A DNA stretch of 64,000 nt, taken from the NCBI GenBank assembly GCA_048201935.1, contig DBFBGR010000014.1, positions 22,338 through 86,337 on the forward strand. Direction: 5' to 3'. A program made the translations under genes and the position numbers. Shown piece after piece: positions 57,558 through 64,000 of the stretch. The first letter of the stretch is position 1; every line of letters starts with the position of its first letter. The notes beneath the pieces were generated by a model, which had not been told where the DNA came from, did not search any database, and saw only the letters and a list, made by a program, of their open reading frames with translations. This DNA is from MGBC124762 sp048201935 (lineage in GTDB: Bacteria > Bacillota > Clostridia > Oscillospirales > Oscillospiraceae).

Positions 57558-57797
57558 ATGGTGAAGATCAGACTGCGCCGCATGGGCGCGAAGAAGGCTC
57601 CCTTCTACCGCATCGTGGTGGCCGACTCCCGTTACCCCCGTGACGGCCGGTTCATCGAGGAGATCGGGACCTACGATCCCCTGGCCGAGCCGTCCGCCAT
57701 CAAGGTGGACGCCGAGCGGGCCCAGGCCTGGATCAAGACGGGCGCTCAGCCCACCGAGACGGTGAAGAACCTGCTGAAAAAGGCCGGGGCCATTTAA
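57558..57797 (+). CDS. rpsP: 30S ribosomal protein S16
   Basis: A 79-residue ribosomal protein beginning MVKIRLRRMGAKKAPFYRIVVADSR and including DGRFIEEIGTYDPL, the S16 core. The GGAGGTG site is 11 bp upstream of ATG 57558; an in-frame GTG at 57540 lies before the site and is not used. It is followed by khpA after 14 bp. Confidence 0.98.
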   Translation: MVKIRLRRMGAKKAPFYRIVVADSRYPRDGRFIEEIGTYDPLAEPSAIKVDAERAQAWIKTGAQPTETVKNLLKKAGAI

Positions 57798-57811
57798 GGA
57801 GGGCAATTCCA

Positions 57812-58045
57812 ATGAAAGAACTGCTCACCTACATTGCCCAGAGCCTGGTGGAGCACCCTGAGGAGGTCCGTGTGGACGAAGTTCCCGCCGGAGGCGAGAC
57901 CGTCCTGGAACTCCGGGTGGCCCCCGGGGACATGGGCAAGGTCATTGGCCGGCAGGGCCGCATCGCCAAGGAGATCCGCGCGCTCATGCGCAGCGTGGCC
58001 CAGCACAAGGGCCTGCGCGTCAGCGTGGAGATCATGGACCAGTGA
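57812..58045 (+). CDS. khpA: KH-domain RNA-binding protein KhpA (YlqC)
   Basis: A 77-residue type II KH protein with the GxxG loop in KVIGRQGRIAKEIRALM. KhpA pairs with KhpB/Jag in several Gram-positives to bind RNAs and affect division and wall synthesis. AAGGAGG precedes the ATG. A terminator follows, separating this transcript from rimM-trmD, which most relatives keep joined. Confidence 0.95.
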   Translation: MKELLTYIAQSLVEHPEEVRVDEVPAGGETVLELRVAPGDMGKVIGRQGRIAKEIRALMRSVAQHKGLRVSVEIMDQ

Positions 58046-58050
58046 GAAAA

Positions 58051-58075
58051 AGACGGCACGTTGTGCCGTCTTTTT
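58051..58075 (+). terminator. intrinsic terminator after khpA
   Basis: 9-bp stem AGACGGCAC / GTGCCGTCT, loop GTT, flanked by A and T runs. Confidence 0.85.
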
Positions 58076-58078
58076 CTA

Positions 58079-58108
58079 TTGCCTTGGGCTGTGGGGATGT
58101 GGTACAAT
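58079..58108 (+). promoter_or_regulatory. possible promoter for rimM-trmD
   Basis: TTGCCT (58079-58084), 18-bp spacer, extended -10 TGGTACAAT with TACAAT at 58103-58108. Confidence 0.45.
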
Positions 58109-58136
58109 GGCGAAAAACAGCAGGAGGATAACGCCG

Positions 58137-58625
58137 ATGAAGAGCGAATTTTTAGAGACCGGGGAAATCGTCAACACCCACGGCATCGCCGGAGAGGTCA
58201 AGCTCATGCCCTGGAGCGACAGCCCGGAATTTTTGCTGGACTTTCATACTCTGTATGTGGATGGGAAACCCTTGGAAGTTCAGTCTGCCCGGGTCCACAA
58301 GACCGCGCTGCTGGTGAAGTTCAAGGGCTACGAGGACGTGAACGCCGCCATGGCCCTGAAGGGCCGACGGGTGTCCATCGCCCGCTCTGACGCCAGGCTG
58401 GCCCCGGGGCAGTTCTTCCTGGCCGACCTCATCGGCCTGACGGTGAAGCGCGAAGACGGCGCGGTCATCGGTACGCTCAAGGAGGTCTTGACGCCCTCGC
58501 GTCAAAACGTCTACGTGGTGGAGGGCGAGGGCGGCAGCCATATGATCCCCGCCGTGCCCGAATTCGTCAAGCATGTGGACATTGAGGGAGGTACTATGAC
58601 CGTGGCCCTTATCGAAGGGATGTGA
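58137..58625 (+). CDS. rimM: 16S rRNA maturation factor RimM
   Basis: A 162-residue protein assisting assembly of the 30S head. The N-terminal domain opens FLETGEIVNTHGIAGEVKLMPW; the PRC barrel has FFLADLIGLTVKREDGAVIGTL and ends MIPAVPEFVKHVDIEG. The start at 58137 has AGGAGG upstream; longer upstream frame overlaps khpA and lacks a site. trmD follows after 4 bp. Confidence 0.96.
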   Translation: MKSEFLETGEIVNTHGIAGEVKLMPWSDSPEFLLDFHTLYVDGKPLEVQSARVHKTALLVKFKGYEDVNAAMALKGRRVSIARSDARLAPGQFFLADLIGLTVKREDGAVIGTLKEVLTPSRQNVYVVEGEGGSHMIPAVPEFVKHVDIEGGTMTVALIEGM

Positions 58626-58629
58626 AGAG

Positions 58630-59382
58630 ATGTATCGTATCGACATCATGACCCTCTTTGACCTGACGGTGGGGGACGTGCTCAGCGAATCCATCCTGGG
58701 CCGGGCCCAGGAGAGGGACTATTTGCGCATCGAGACCCACCAAATTCGGGACTACACCTTGAACAAGCAAAAGCAGGTGGACGACTACCCCTACGGTGGT
58801 GGCCGGGGCGCCGTCATGCAGGCCGACCCTCTCTATCAGTGTTGGAGGCACATCTGTGAGGTGACCGGCGACGACCATCCCCACACGATTTATCTGTCTC
58901 CCTGCGGACAGACCTTCACCCAGGTCCACGCCGTGCGCCTGGCCCGGGACTACGACCATCTGGTGCTGGTGTGCGGGCACTATGAGGGCGTCGACCAGCG
59001 CTTCATCGACCTCTATGTGGACGAGGAGCTGTCCCTGGGCGATTTTGTGCTCACCGGCGGTGAGATCCCCGCCATGGCGGTGGCCGACGCGGTGAGCCGT
59101 TTGGTTCCCGGTGTGTTGCCCGACCCCGAGTGCTACGAGAACGAGAGCCATTTTAACGGCCTTTTGGAGCACCCCCAATACTCCCGGCCCGAGGTGTGGC
59201 ACGACCGGGCGGTGCCCAAGGTGCTCCTTTCCGGCGACCACAAAAAAGTGGCCGCATGGCGGAGAAAAATGTCCATTTTTCGCACCCGGGAGCGGCGGCC
59301 CGACATGTATGAACAGTTGGACCTGAGCTCCAAGGAGGACCAAAAGCTGCTGAAGGAATTGGACGAGGGGAACTTGGATTAA
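58630..59382 (+). CDS. trmD: tRNA (guanine-N1)-methyltransferase
   Basis: A 250-residue SPOUT enzyme that makes m1G37 in tRNAs to prevent frameshifting. Motifs: YPYGGGRGAVMQADPLY, YLSPCGQTFTQ, LVCGHYEGVDQRFIDLYVDEELSLGDFVLTGGE and ENESHFNGLLEHPQYSRP. The usual GVDER is GVDQR here, a mild change. The rplS gene that normally follows is missing; a terminator comes instead. Confidence 0.97.
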   Translation: MYRIDIMTLFDLTVGDVLSESILGRAQERDYLRIETHQIRDYTLNKQKQVDDYPYGGGRGAVMQADPLYQCWRHICEVTGDDHPHTIYLSPCGQTFTQVHAVRLARDYDHLVLVCGHYEGVDQRFIDLYVDEELSLGDFVLTGGEIPAMAVADAVSRLVPGVLPDPECYENESHFNGLLEHPQYSRPEVWHDRAVPKVLLSGDHKKVAAWRRKMSIFRTRERRPDMYEQLDLSSKEDQKLLKELDEGNLD

Positions 59383-59383
59383 A

Positions 59384-59414
59384 AAAGGGCCTGGACGCTA
59401 CGTCCGGGCCCTTT
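59384..59414. terminator. bidirectional terminator between trmD and trxB
   Basis: 10-bp stem GGGCCTGGAC / GTCCGGGCCC (one G-U) flanked by A and T runs. It includes the trxB stop codon. Confidence 0.85.
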
Positions 59415-60327
59415 GTGTCAGATATTCTCCCACACCCTGGGCGGCCACTGCGCCGTCGGCGGTGGCGGTGACTAGCTGCCGCAGGGGCTTTTGCCGCGCG
59501 TCGCCCACGGCGAACACGCCGGGGAGGTTGGTTTTGGTATCCTCCCCCGCCAGCAGATAGCCCTGGTCGTCCAGGTCCACCTGGCCCCGGAAAAGGGCGG
59601 TGTCCGGCACCCGTCCGATGGCCACGAAAAGGCCCTGGCAGGGCAGGGGGCGCTTTTCTCCGGTGACGGTGTCCTCCAGTTGGATGCCGGAGAGGAGCGG
59701 GCCGTCGGTGTCCAAGTCTGTCACCCGGCTGTTCCACAGCACCTCCACCCCGGCCTGGGTCAGGGTATCCAGCCAGGCCATTGGCGCGGCCAGGGTATCC
59801 CGGCGGTGGATGAGGTAGACCTTGGCGCAGACCCGGGCCAGGTGCAGAGCCTCCTGGACGGCGGTGTTGCCGCCGCCCACCACCGCCACGGTCTTGCCCC
59901 GGTAGAACATGGCGTCGCAGGTGGCGCAGTAGCTCACGCCCCGGCCCCGAAGGGACCGCTCTTGCTCCAGGCCCAGCTCCCGGGGAGAGGCCCCGGTGGC
60001 CAGCACCACGCAGGGCGCGGTGAAGGTCCCGGCGGTGGTCTCCACGGTCTTTTCGTCGCCGGTCAGCACGGCGGCGGTGGCCTCGGCGGAGATGGTCACC
60101 GCCCCGGCGCGCTGTGCACCCTCCATCATCCGCTGGCCCAGGTCGAAGCCGTCCACGCCCTCGGGAAAGCCGGGGTAGTTGTCCACCAGGCCCGCCGAGG
60201 CGATCTGCCCGCCGGGGCCCAGCCGCTCCACCACCGCGGCCTTGAAACCCGCCTGGGCGCAGTAGAGCGCCGCTGTGTATCCTCCGGCGCCGCCGCCGAG
60301 GATGAGCACGTCAAAATGACTGTCCAT
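59398..60327 (-). CDS. trxB: thioredoxin reductase (FAD/NAD(P)H)
   Basis: A 309-residue flavoprotein reductase. FAD site ILGGGAGGYTAALYCAQAG, the redox pair in SYCATCDAMFYRGK, the NAD(P)H site VAVVGGGNTAVQEALHLA and the second FAD motif PGVFAVGDARQKPLRQLVTATADGAVAA. Length and order match TrxB. GGAGGCATCGGC supports the start. No thioredoxin gene is adjacent. Confidence 0.94.
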   Translation of the reverse strand: MDSHFDVLILGGGAGGYTAALYCAQAGFKAAVVERLGPGGQIASAGLVDNYPGFPEGVDGFDLGQRMMEGAQRAGAVTISAEATAAVLTGDEKTVETTAGTFTAPCVVLATGASPRELGLEQERSLRGRGVSYCATCDAMFYRGKTVAVVGGGNTAVQEALHLARVCAKVYLIHRRDTLAAPMAWLDTLTQAGVEVLWNSRVTDLDTDGPLLSGIQLEDTVTGEKRPLPCQGLFVAIGRVPDTALFRGQVDLDDQGYLLAGEDTKTNLPGVFAVGDARQKPLRQLVTATADGAVAAQGVGEYLTQRART

Positions 60328-60393
60328 GCCGATGCCTCCTTGTTCGTTTGCCTTACCCTGTCCGGCTGTTTTTATTTCTATGCGTCCAGGCGG

Positions 60394-60422
60394 TTGACAA
60401 TCGCCTAAAAATAGGGTATCCT
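60394..60422 (+). promoter_or_regulatory. promoter for tRNA-Ser
   Basis: Perfect -35 TTGACA (60394-60399), 17-bp spacer, -10 TATCCT (60417-60422), 20 bp before the mature tRNA. Confidence 0.8.
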
Positions 60423-60442
60423 AGACAAGTTCCACCTCATAC

Positions 60443-60531
60443 GCAGCGGTATCGAAGTGGTCATAACGAGCCTGACTCGAAATCAGGTTGCAGGCAACTG
60501 CACGTGGGTTCGAATCCCACCCGCTGCGCCA
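60443..60531 (+). tRNA. tRNA-Ser (anticodon CGA)
   Basis: The acceptor arm GCAGCGG pairs with CCGCTGC, the anticodon loop is CTCGAAA (CGA) between CCTGA and TCAGG, there is a long variable arm (TGCA / TGCA) as in class II tRNAs, the T arm is GTGGG-TTCGAAT-CCCAC, and CCA is encoded. It reads UCG. A terminator-like hairpin follows. Confidence 0.95.
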
Positions 60532-60567
60532 AAATACGCAGGCCCTTATGGGGGTCTGCGTATTTTA
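60532..60567 (+). terminator. terminator after tRNA-Ser
   Basis: Stem AATACGCAGGCCC / GGGGGTCTGCGTATT followed by TTA-rich sequence. Confidence 0.7.
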
Positions 60568-60572
60568 TTGTG

Positions 60573-60666
60573 GTGGGATGAGGACCCGGGTTCGATCTAG
60601 TGGCTCTTGGCGGTTGTGCCGCATAGAGCCACTTGATGCCGCGAAGCGGCGCCCCACCCGCTGCGC
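60573..60666 (+). repeat. broken tRNA-Ser 3'-end copy with palindromic insert
   Basis: GGGTTCGAT (60589-60597 region) resembles the T loop and CCCACCCGCTGCGC (60653-60666) is an exact 14-base copy of the tRNA 3' end (60516-60529). Between them are two hairpins, AGTGGCTCT / AGAGCCACT (60599-60633) and GCCGC / GCGGC (about 60637-60651). No complete cloverleaf can form, so it is not a functional tRNA. Confidence 0.6.
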
Positions 60667-60748
60667 ATAAGCATAGATATTCTACCACACCGCGGAGAAA
60701 AAGTACAGTGGCAGAGCTTGAGACCCTAGGCCCCTCACAAAAAACCTC

Positions 60749-60777
60749 TTGCATACCCAGGAAAAATACGGTATAAT
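60749..60777 (+). promoter_or_regulatory. promoter for the M60-like gene
   Basis: -35 TTGCAT (60749-60754), 17-bp spacer, perfect -10 TATAAT (60772-60777). The leader then carries a copy of the dispersed motif at 60790. Confidence 0.8.
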
Positions 60778-60789
60778 GGGGAAGAATAG

Positions 60790-60802
60790 GTTTACATAAA
60801 GC
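60790..60802 (+). repeat. dispersed motif GTTTACATAAAGC (copy i)
   Basis: Located in the 5' leader between the predicted transcript start and the ribosome site of the M60-like gene. Confidence 0.6.
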
Positions 60803-60839
60803 TGGAAAAATCAGACAAAACGGACAGGAGAGAAGCAAC

Positions 60840-63800
60840 ATGAAGAAAAGACTTTTGAGCTGCCTTTTGGTCTGCGCGCTGGTTTTGGGCCTGTGCCCGG
60901 TATGGGCCCTGGCCGCGCCTACCGCGGGAGAGCCCACCGGCGAGCTGCGGCTGACGCTGTACCGCTCCGGCGCGGTGGCCCGGACGGAGTTCTCCGCCCA
61001 GCTCACCGCCAAGGAGAGCCAGACCACGAAGTCCACCACCGTCACGGCGGGGCAGGGCGAGGGCCAGTGCGCCATCTACCTGGGGGACGTTCCCGATGGA
61101 CGCTATACCCTGACCCTCACCGCCCAGGGCTATCTGCCCTACACCCAGGAGCTGGACTTTGACGGCCGGTGCGTCCAGTTGAACCTCTATAACTACGCCT
61201 CGGTGAACGAGGGCCGGACCCAGGCCGACGGCCTGTTCGGCGTGTTCCCCGCGGGCGACGTGAACGGCGACGGAGTCATCAACGACGCCGACGCCGACGC
61301 CATCACCGCCGCCATGGGCAGCGAAAACGCCAGCCTGGACCTGGATGGCAGCGGCGTGGTGGACTTGGCCGACCTGGCTGTGGCCGTGCGCAACGCCGGC
61401 GGCATTCAGGCGGCCACCCCGGTCCACACCGTCTCGTCCAAGGTGCTGGCCCGCGCCGTGGTCCCGGAGACGGCGGTGGGCACCGCCGCTGGCTCGCCGC
61501 TGGCCGACCTGCTGGACCAGCAGAAGGAGGACACCCTGGTGGCCCTGGCTCCCGCCCTGGCCGACGCGCCCATCAGCGAGGCCAACCCGGTGGAGATGAG
61601 CCTACCCACCGCACTGGACATCACCGCCCCCGAGGGCAGCCCCGAAGCCGCCGCTCAGGCCAAGGCCGCCACCGTTCAGGCCGAGGCCATCTACATCGCC
61701 GCCCCCAGCGGCTCGGAGAGCACCATCGCCGCCGGTACGGTGACGGTGGAGGGCGTGGACCAGCAGGGCAACAACGTCACCATCGACGCGCCCATCGGCG
61801 AGAATGCCGCCGCTCCCGCCGCGCTGTCGGGCCAGGCGGCTCTGTTCAGCGCCCAGCTCTTTGCAGCCGCGCCCCGGGATGTGGCCGTGGAGCAGGATGG
61901 CTCTATCATCATCGACCTGGGCAAGCGGGTGGCCATCAAGAAGGTGACCATCCGGGTCACCAAGACCGCCGACCAGGGCAAGCTGGCCGAGATCGCCAAG
62001 GTGGAGTTTTTGAGCGACTTTGCCGAGCGCATTGGCGAGCCCCAGCTATCCATCCCCACGGTGCTCAGCGCGTCCAACACCGAGTCCGACGGCCAGGGCT
62101 ACAAGAGCCTCACCGTCAACTGGGACCCCCAGCCCAATGTGACGGGCTACGAGGTCAACGTCAGCGGTCCGGGCTACAACAAGTCCGCCGTGGCCACCGG
62201 CACCACCCACACCTTCCAAGGGGATTCCTTTAACGGCACGGTGAAGTCCTTTGAGACATACCAGATCAAGGTCCGCTCGGTGAACGGCGACTGGCGCAGC
62301 GATTGGTCCGCGCTCTATTCCCACACCGTCACCTGCGCCAAGACTCCGCCCGCGCCCCAGTACCTCACCGCCACGCCGGCGGTGCAGTCGCTGAAGGTGT
62401 CCTGGAACTGCAAATTCGACGCCCAGTGGTTTACCCTTTACTATAAGGAGACCACCGCGGCGGAGTATACCGTTGTGGAGAAGCTGACCGCGCCCAGCTA
62501 CACCATTCCCAACCTCACCGGCGGCGTGCGCTACACCATGTATGTGGTGGCCCACAACCAAAACGGCGCCAGCCCCAAGTCCAAGGACGCCGAGGGCACG
62601 CCTCTGACCCCCACCGGCGTGGAGATGCCCAAGTATAAGCTCCTCAACGTCAAGGACGATCAGGGAACGGCCATGACCCACATCGCCGCCATCGCCGGCA
62701 ACACCAGCAAGCCCCTGACCCTCTTCGGCGGCGAGGATTGGACCATCCTGATGGACAACGACCCCAAGACCTATCTGGAGATCCGGGACTGGGACAACGG
62801 CGTCAGCTACGGCGGCTTCTGCGGCCCGGAGATCAAGCTGGACGGCACTTACACCTTTGACACCATCCGCTTCTCCCCTTACGAGGGCGAGCGGGTGGCC
62901 CAGTTTGACGCTAAGTTGGGCTACCGGGACGGGACGGGAGCGCTGCAGCTAGTGAACGCCACCCTCAGCGCCAAGAACGACGCCCTGGGCCGGAAGTTCT
63001 ACGAGGTGGTGGCCGACGAGCCCATCACCGCCGACCACTTCCAACTGCGCACCCGGACCTTCAACACCGCCCCCATCACCATCGCTGAGATCAAGGTCTA
63101 CCAGTATGACGACTTGGAGCACCAGGTGGCCGACCTCTTTGCCGACGAGATGCGCACCACCTTGAAGGACACCGTCACCCGCGCCCAGATCGACGCGCTG
63201 GTGGAGCGGGCCAACACCCCCGACAGCGTCAGCGGTGAGCTCCACCCCCACCAGGATGTGATCCTGGCCGATCTGAACTACGCCCTGGAGCTGCTGGCGG
63301 ACAGCGCCAAGCTGGCCCAGATCCTGCGGGTGGATAACCTGATCACCGCCAGCGGCAATCCCCAAAACGGCTTTGCCCAGGCCCTGTCCGACTACCAGCC
63401 CTTGGGCTATGTGGCCGGGGCGGGGGACACGGTGGTCATCTATGTCTCCGATGCCGACGACAAGACCCCGCGTGGAAATTATGTTAACTTGAATCTCATC
63501 GCCACCCAGTACCATCCCCAGGTCTCCGCTTGGCAAAAGAGCGTGACCCGGCTGAAGGCCGGGCGCAACGAGGTCACCATCCCCAAGATCGGCTCCGACG
63601 CCACAGAGCGGGGCGGTTCGCTGTATCTGCAGTACACCGGTACCCGGGGTGGCAACCACTATGACGTGCGGGTGTCCGGTGGCGTGGCTATCCCCACGCT
63701 GCGGCTGGATGAGGTCACCGGCTCTGAGCGCACCGCCGCCATTCAGAATTATGTAAACGAGCTCAAGACCTACGCCGCCGACGTGGAGGCCCAGCTCTCC

Positions 63801-64000
63801 CGCACGGGAGGGACCCCCTTCCGCTGCGCGAAGGTCCGGGCCCTGGTGGAGCCGGGGCTGTCTCTGTCGGTGTCGGTGCTCAACAGCCTGCGCCGGGGCC
63901 TGCTGGACAGCCTGCGGGCCAGCCGCAGCGTGCCCATGAGCTGGGAGACCGGGGAATTTCACCCCGGCGTGCGGTATGAAAACCGCCGGGAAGCGCCTAT
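60840..64000 (+). CDS. large secreted dockerin/FN3/M60-like (enhancin family) protein, 3' end outside window
   Basis: At least 1,053 codons, open to the window edge. Signal peptide (~1-26, ending WALAA). A dockerin type I domain at ~138-185 has two calcium loops, GDVNGDGVINDADADAIT and DLDGSGVVDLADLAVAV. An Ala-rich segment follows, then two fibronectin III domains (~400-595) and a discoidin-like region (~610-760, DPKTYLEIRDWDNG). From ~850 the sequence resembles the N-terminal part of M60 peptidases (AGAGDTVVIYVSDADD, VTRLKAGRNEVTIP, GGSLYLQYTG). The catalytic HEXXH would lie beyond the end. M60 enzymes attack mucin-type glycoproteins. GGAGAG precedes the ATG; two dispersed motifs lie inside. 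Confidence 0.8.
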   Translation, partial: MKKRLLSCLLVCALVLGLCPVWALAAPTAGEPTGELRLTLYRSGAVARTEFSAQLTAKESQTTKSTTVTAGQGEGQCAIYLGDVPDGRYTLTLTAQGYLPYTQELDFDGRCVQLNLYNYASVNEGRTQADGLFGVFPAGDVNGDGVINDADADAITAAMGSENASLDLDGSGVVDLADLAVAVRNAGGIQAATPVHTVSSKVLARAVVPETAVGTAAGSPLADLLDQQKEDTLVALAPALADAPISEANPVEMSLPTALDITAPEGSPEAAAQAKAATVQAEAIYIAAPSGSESTIAAGTVTVEGVDQQGNNVTIDAPIGENAAAPAALSGQAALFSAQLFAAAPRDVAVEQDGSIIIDLGKRVAIKKVTIRVTKTADQGKLAEIAKVEFLSDFAERIGEPQLSIPTVLSASNTESDGQGYKSLTVNWDPQPNVTGYEVNVSGPGYNKSAVATGTTHTFQGDSFNGTVKSFETYQIKVRSVNGDWRSDWSALYSHTVTCAKTPPAPQYLTATPAVQSLKVSWNCKFDAQWFTLYYKETTAAEYTVVEKLTAPSYTIPNLTGGVRYTMYVVAHNQNGASPKSKDAEGTPLTPTGVEMPKYKLLNVKDDQGTAMTHIAAIAGNTSKPLTLFGGEDWTILMDNDPKTYLEIRDWDNGVSYGGFCGPEIKLDGTYTFDTIRFSPYEGERVAQFDAKLGYRDGTGALQLVNATLSAKNDALGRKFYEVVADEPITADHFQLRTRTFNTAPITIAEIKVYQYDDLEHQVADLFADEMRTTLKDTVTRAQIDALVERANTPDSVSGELHPHQDVILADLNYALELLADSAKLAQILRVDNLITASGNPQNGFAQALSDYQPLGYVAGAGDTVVIYVSDADDKTPRGNYVNLNLIATQYHPQVSAWQKSVTRLKAGRNEVTIPKIGSDATERGGSLYLQYTGTRGGNHYDVRVSGGVAIPTLRLDEVTGSERTAAIQNYVNELKTYAADVEAQLSRTGGTPFRCAKVRALVEPGLSLSVSVLNSLRRGLLDSLRASRSVPMSWETGEFHPGVRYENRREAP
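63476..63488 (-). repeat. dispersed motif GTTAACATAATTT (copy j)
   Basis: Minus-strand copy inside the M60-like gene, encoding NYVN with AT-rich codons. Confidence 0.6.
63746..63758 (-). repeat. dispersed motif GTTTACATAATTC (copy k)
   Basis: Minus-strand copy inside the M60-like gene, again encoding NYVN. Confidence 0.6.

Noticed and set aside
60589..60666. A second functional tRNA after tRNA-Ser
   Set aside because: Only T-loop-like and acceptor 3' fragments are present, interrupted by hairpins; no D or anticodon arm.
1..64000. Insertion sequences, prophage or integrase genes
   Set aside because: No transposase, integrase or phage structural protein was recognised on either strand.

Overview
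The window looks like a chromosomal segment of a high-G+C, endospore-forming Firmicute of the gut Oscillospiraceae type (Flavonifractor / Lawsonibacter / Pseudoflavonifractor-like). This rests on: about 60% G+C by eye with strongly G/C-ending codons; sporulation genes (spoIVA with a sigma-E-type promoter, CotF-like coat proteins, a Spo0A_C-like protein); many S-layer-homology (SLH) proteins; clostridial control elements (T-box, TPP riboswitch); and familiar Bacillus/Clostridium gene neighbourhoods. The genus is inference.

Layout. 0-8 kb: 5' part of glmS on the minus strand, an SLH/M15 wall peptidase, a small low-G+C gene with its own operator-like dyad, tagA-tmk, a DJ-1 protein, a tiny cysteine-rich membrane peptide read on the minus strand, mltG and a U32 peptidase. 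8-15.4 kb: cysE-cysS-rhomboid-miaA-hfq, then a HlyD-like adaptor, yggS, sepF and divIVA. 15.4-25 kb: MATE exporter and a small unknown, T-box-controlled ileS-lspA-rluA, then a response regulator / ABC transporter / histidine kinase unit. 25-29 kb: TPP riboswitch-thiT, a HAD phosphatase, an SLH-anchored S41 protease and a GNAT acetyltransferase. 29-42.5 kb, minus strand: spoIVA, an SLH-HtrA protease, a lysA-like decarboxylase, M18 aminopeptidase, coaE, an HD protein, tsaC, two tiny genes, prfA, a YdcF protein and an ABC-F ATPase. 42.6-50.3 kb: mtnA on the plus strand, then murF, ddl, ftsK, uppP and two coat-type proteins on the minus strand. 50.4-55.7 kb (accessory-looking): an unidentified structured RNA upstream of a zinc-ribbon-repeat lipoprotein, a Spo0A_C-like protein, an unknown, an SLH/cadherin-like protein, a palindrome-rich spacer and an SLH-CBM-GH5 cellulase. 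55.7-64 kb: ylxM-ffh-rpsP-khpA, rimM-trmD, trxB, tRNA-Ser(CGA) with a broken tRNA-like copy beside it, and a large secreted dockerin/FN3/M60-like protein running off the window.

Themes. Envelope building (glmS, tagA, mltG, ddl, murF, uppP, lspA) and cell division (sepF, divIVA, ftsK) share the window with five SLH proteins and one dockerin protein, which together describe a decorated cell surface handling peptidoglycan, proteins, cellulose and perhaps mucin. Translation genes (cysS, ileS, miaA, prfA, tsaC, ffh, rpsP, rimM, trmD) form the housekeeping backbone.

Most unusual signals: (1) a dispersed AT-rich motif, core GTTDACATAA, found eleven times by eye, six of them within 2 kb, inside and between genes and in several reading frames; (2) an orphan structured RNA with 14-bp closing stem and a possible terminator/antiterminator switch at 50.44-50.60 kb; (3) a tRNA-Ser 3'-end copy interrupted by a palindromic insert; (4) an S41 protease that has lost exactly its PDZ domain; (5) a promoter inside yggS facing sepF.
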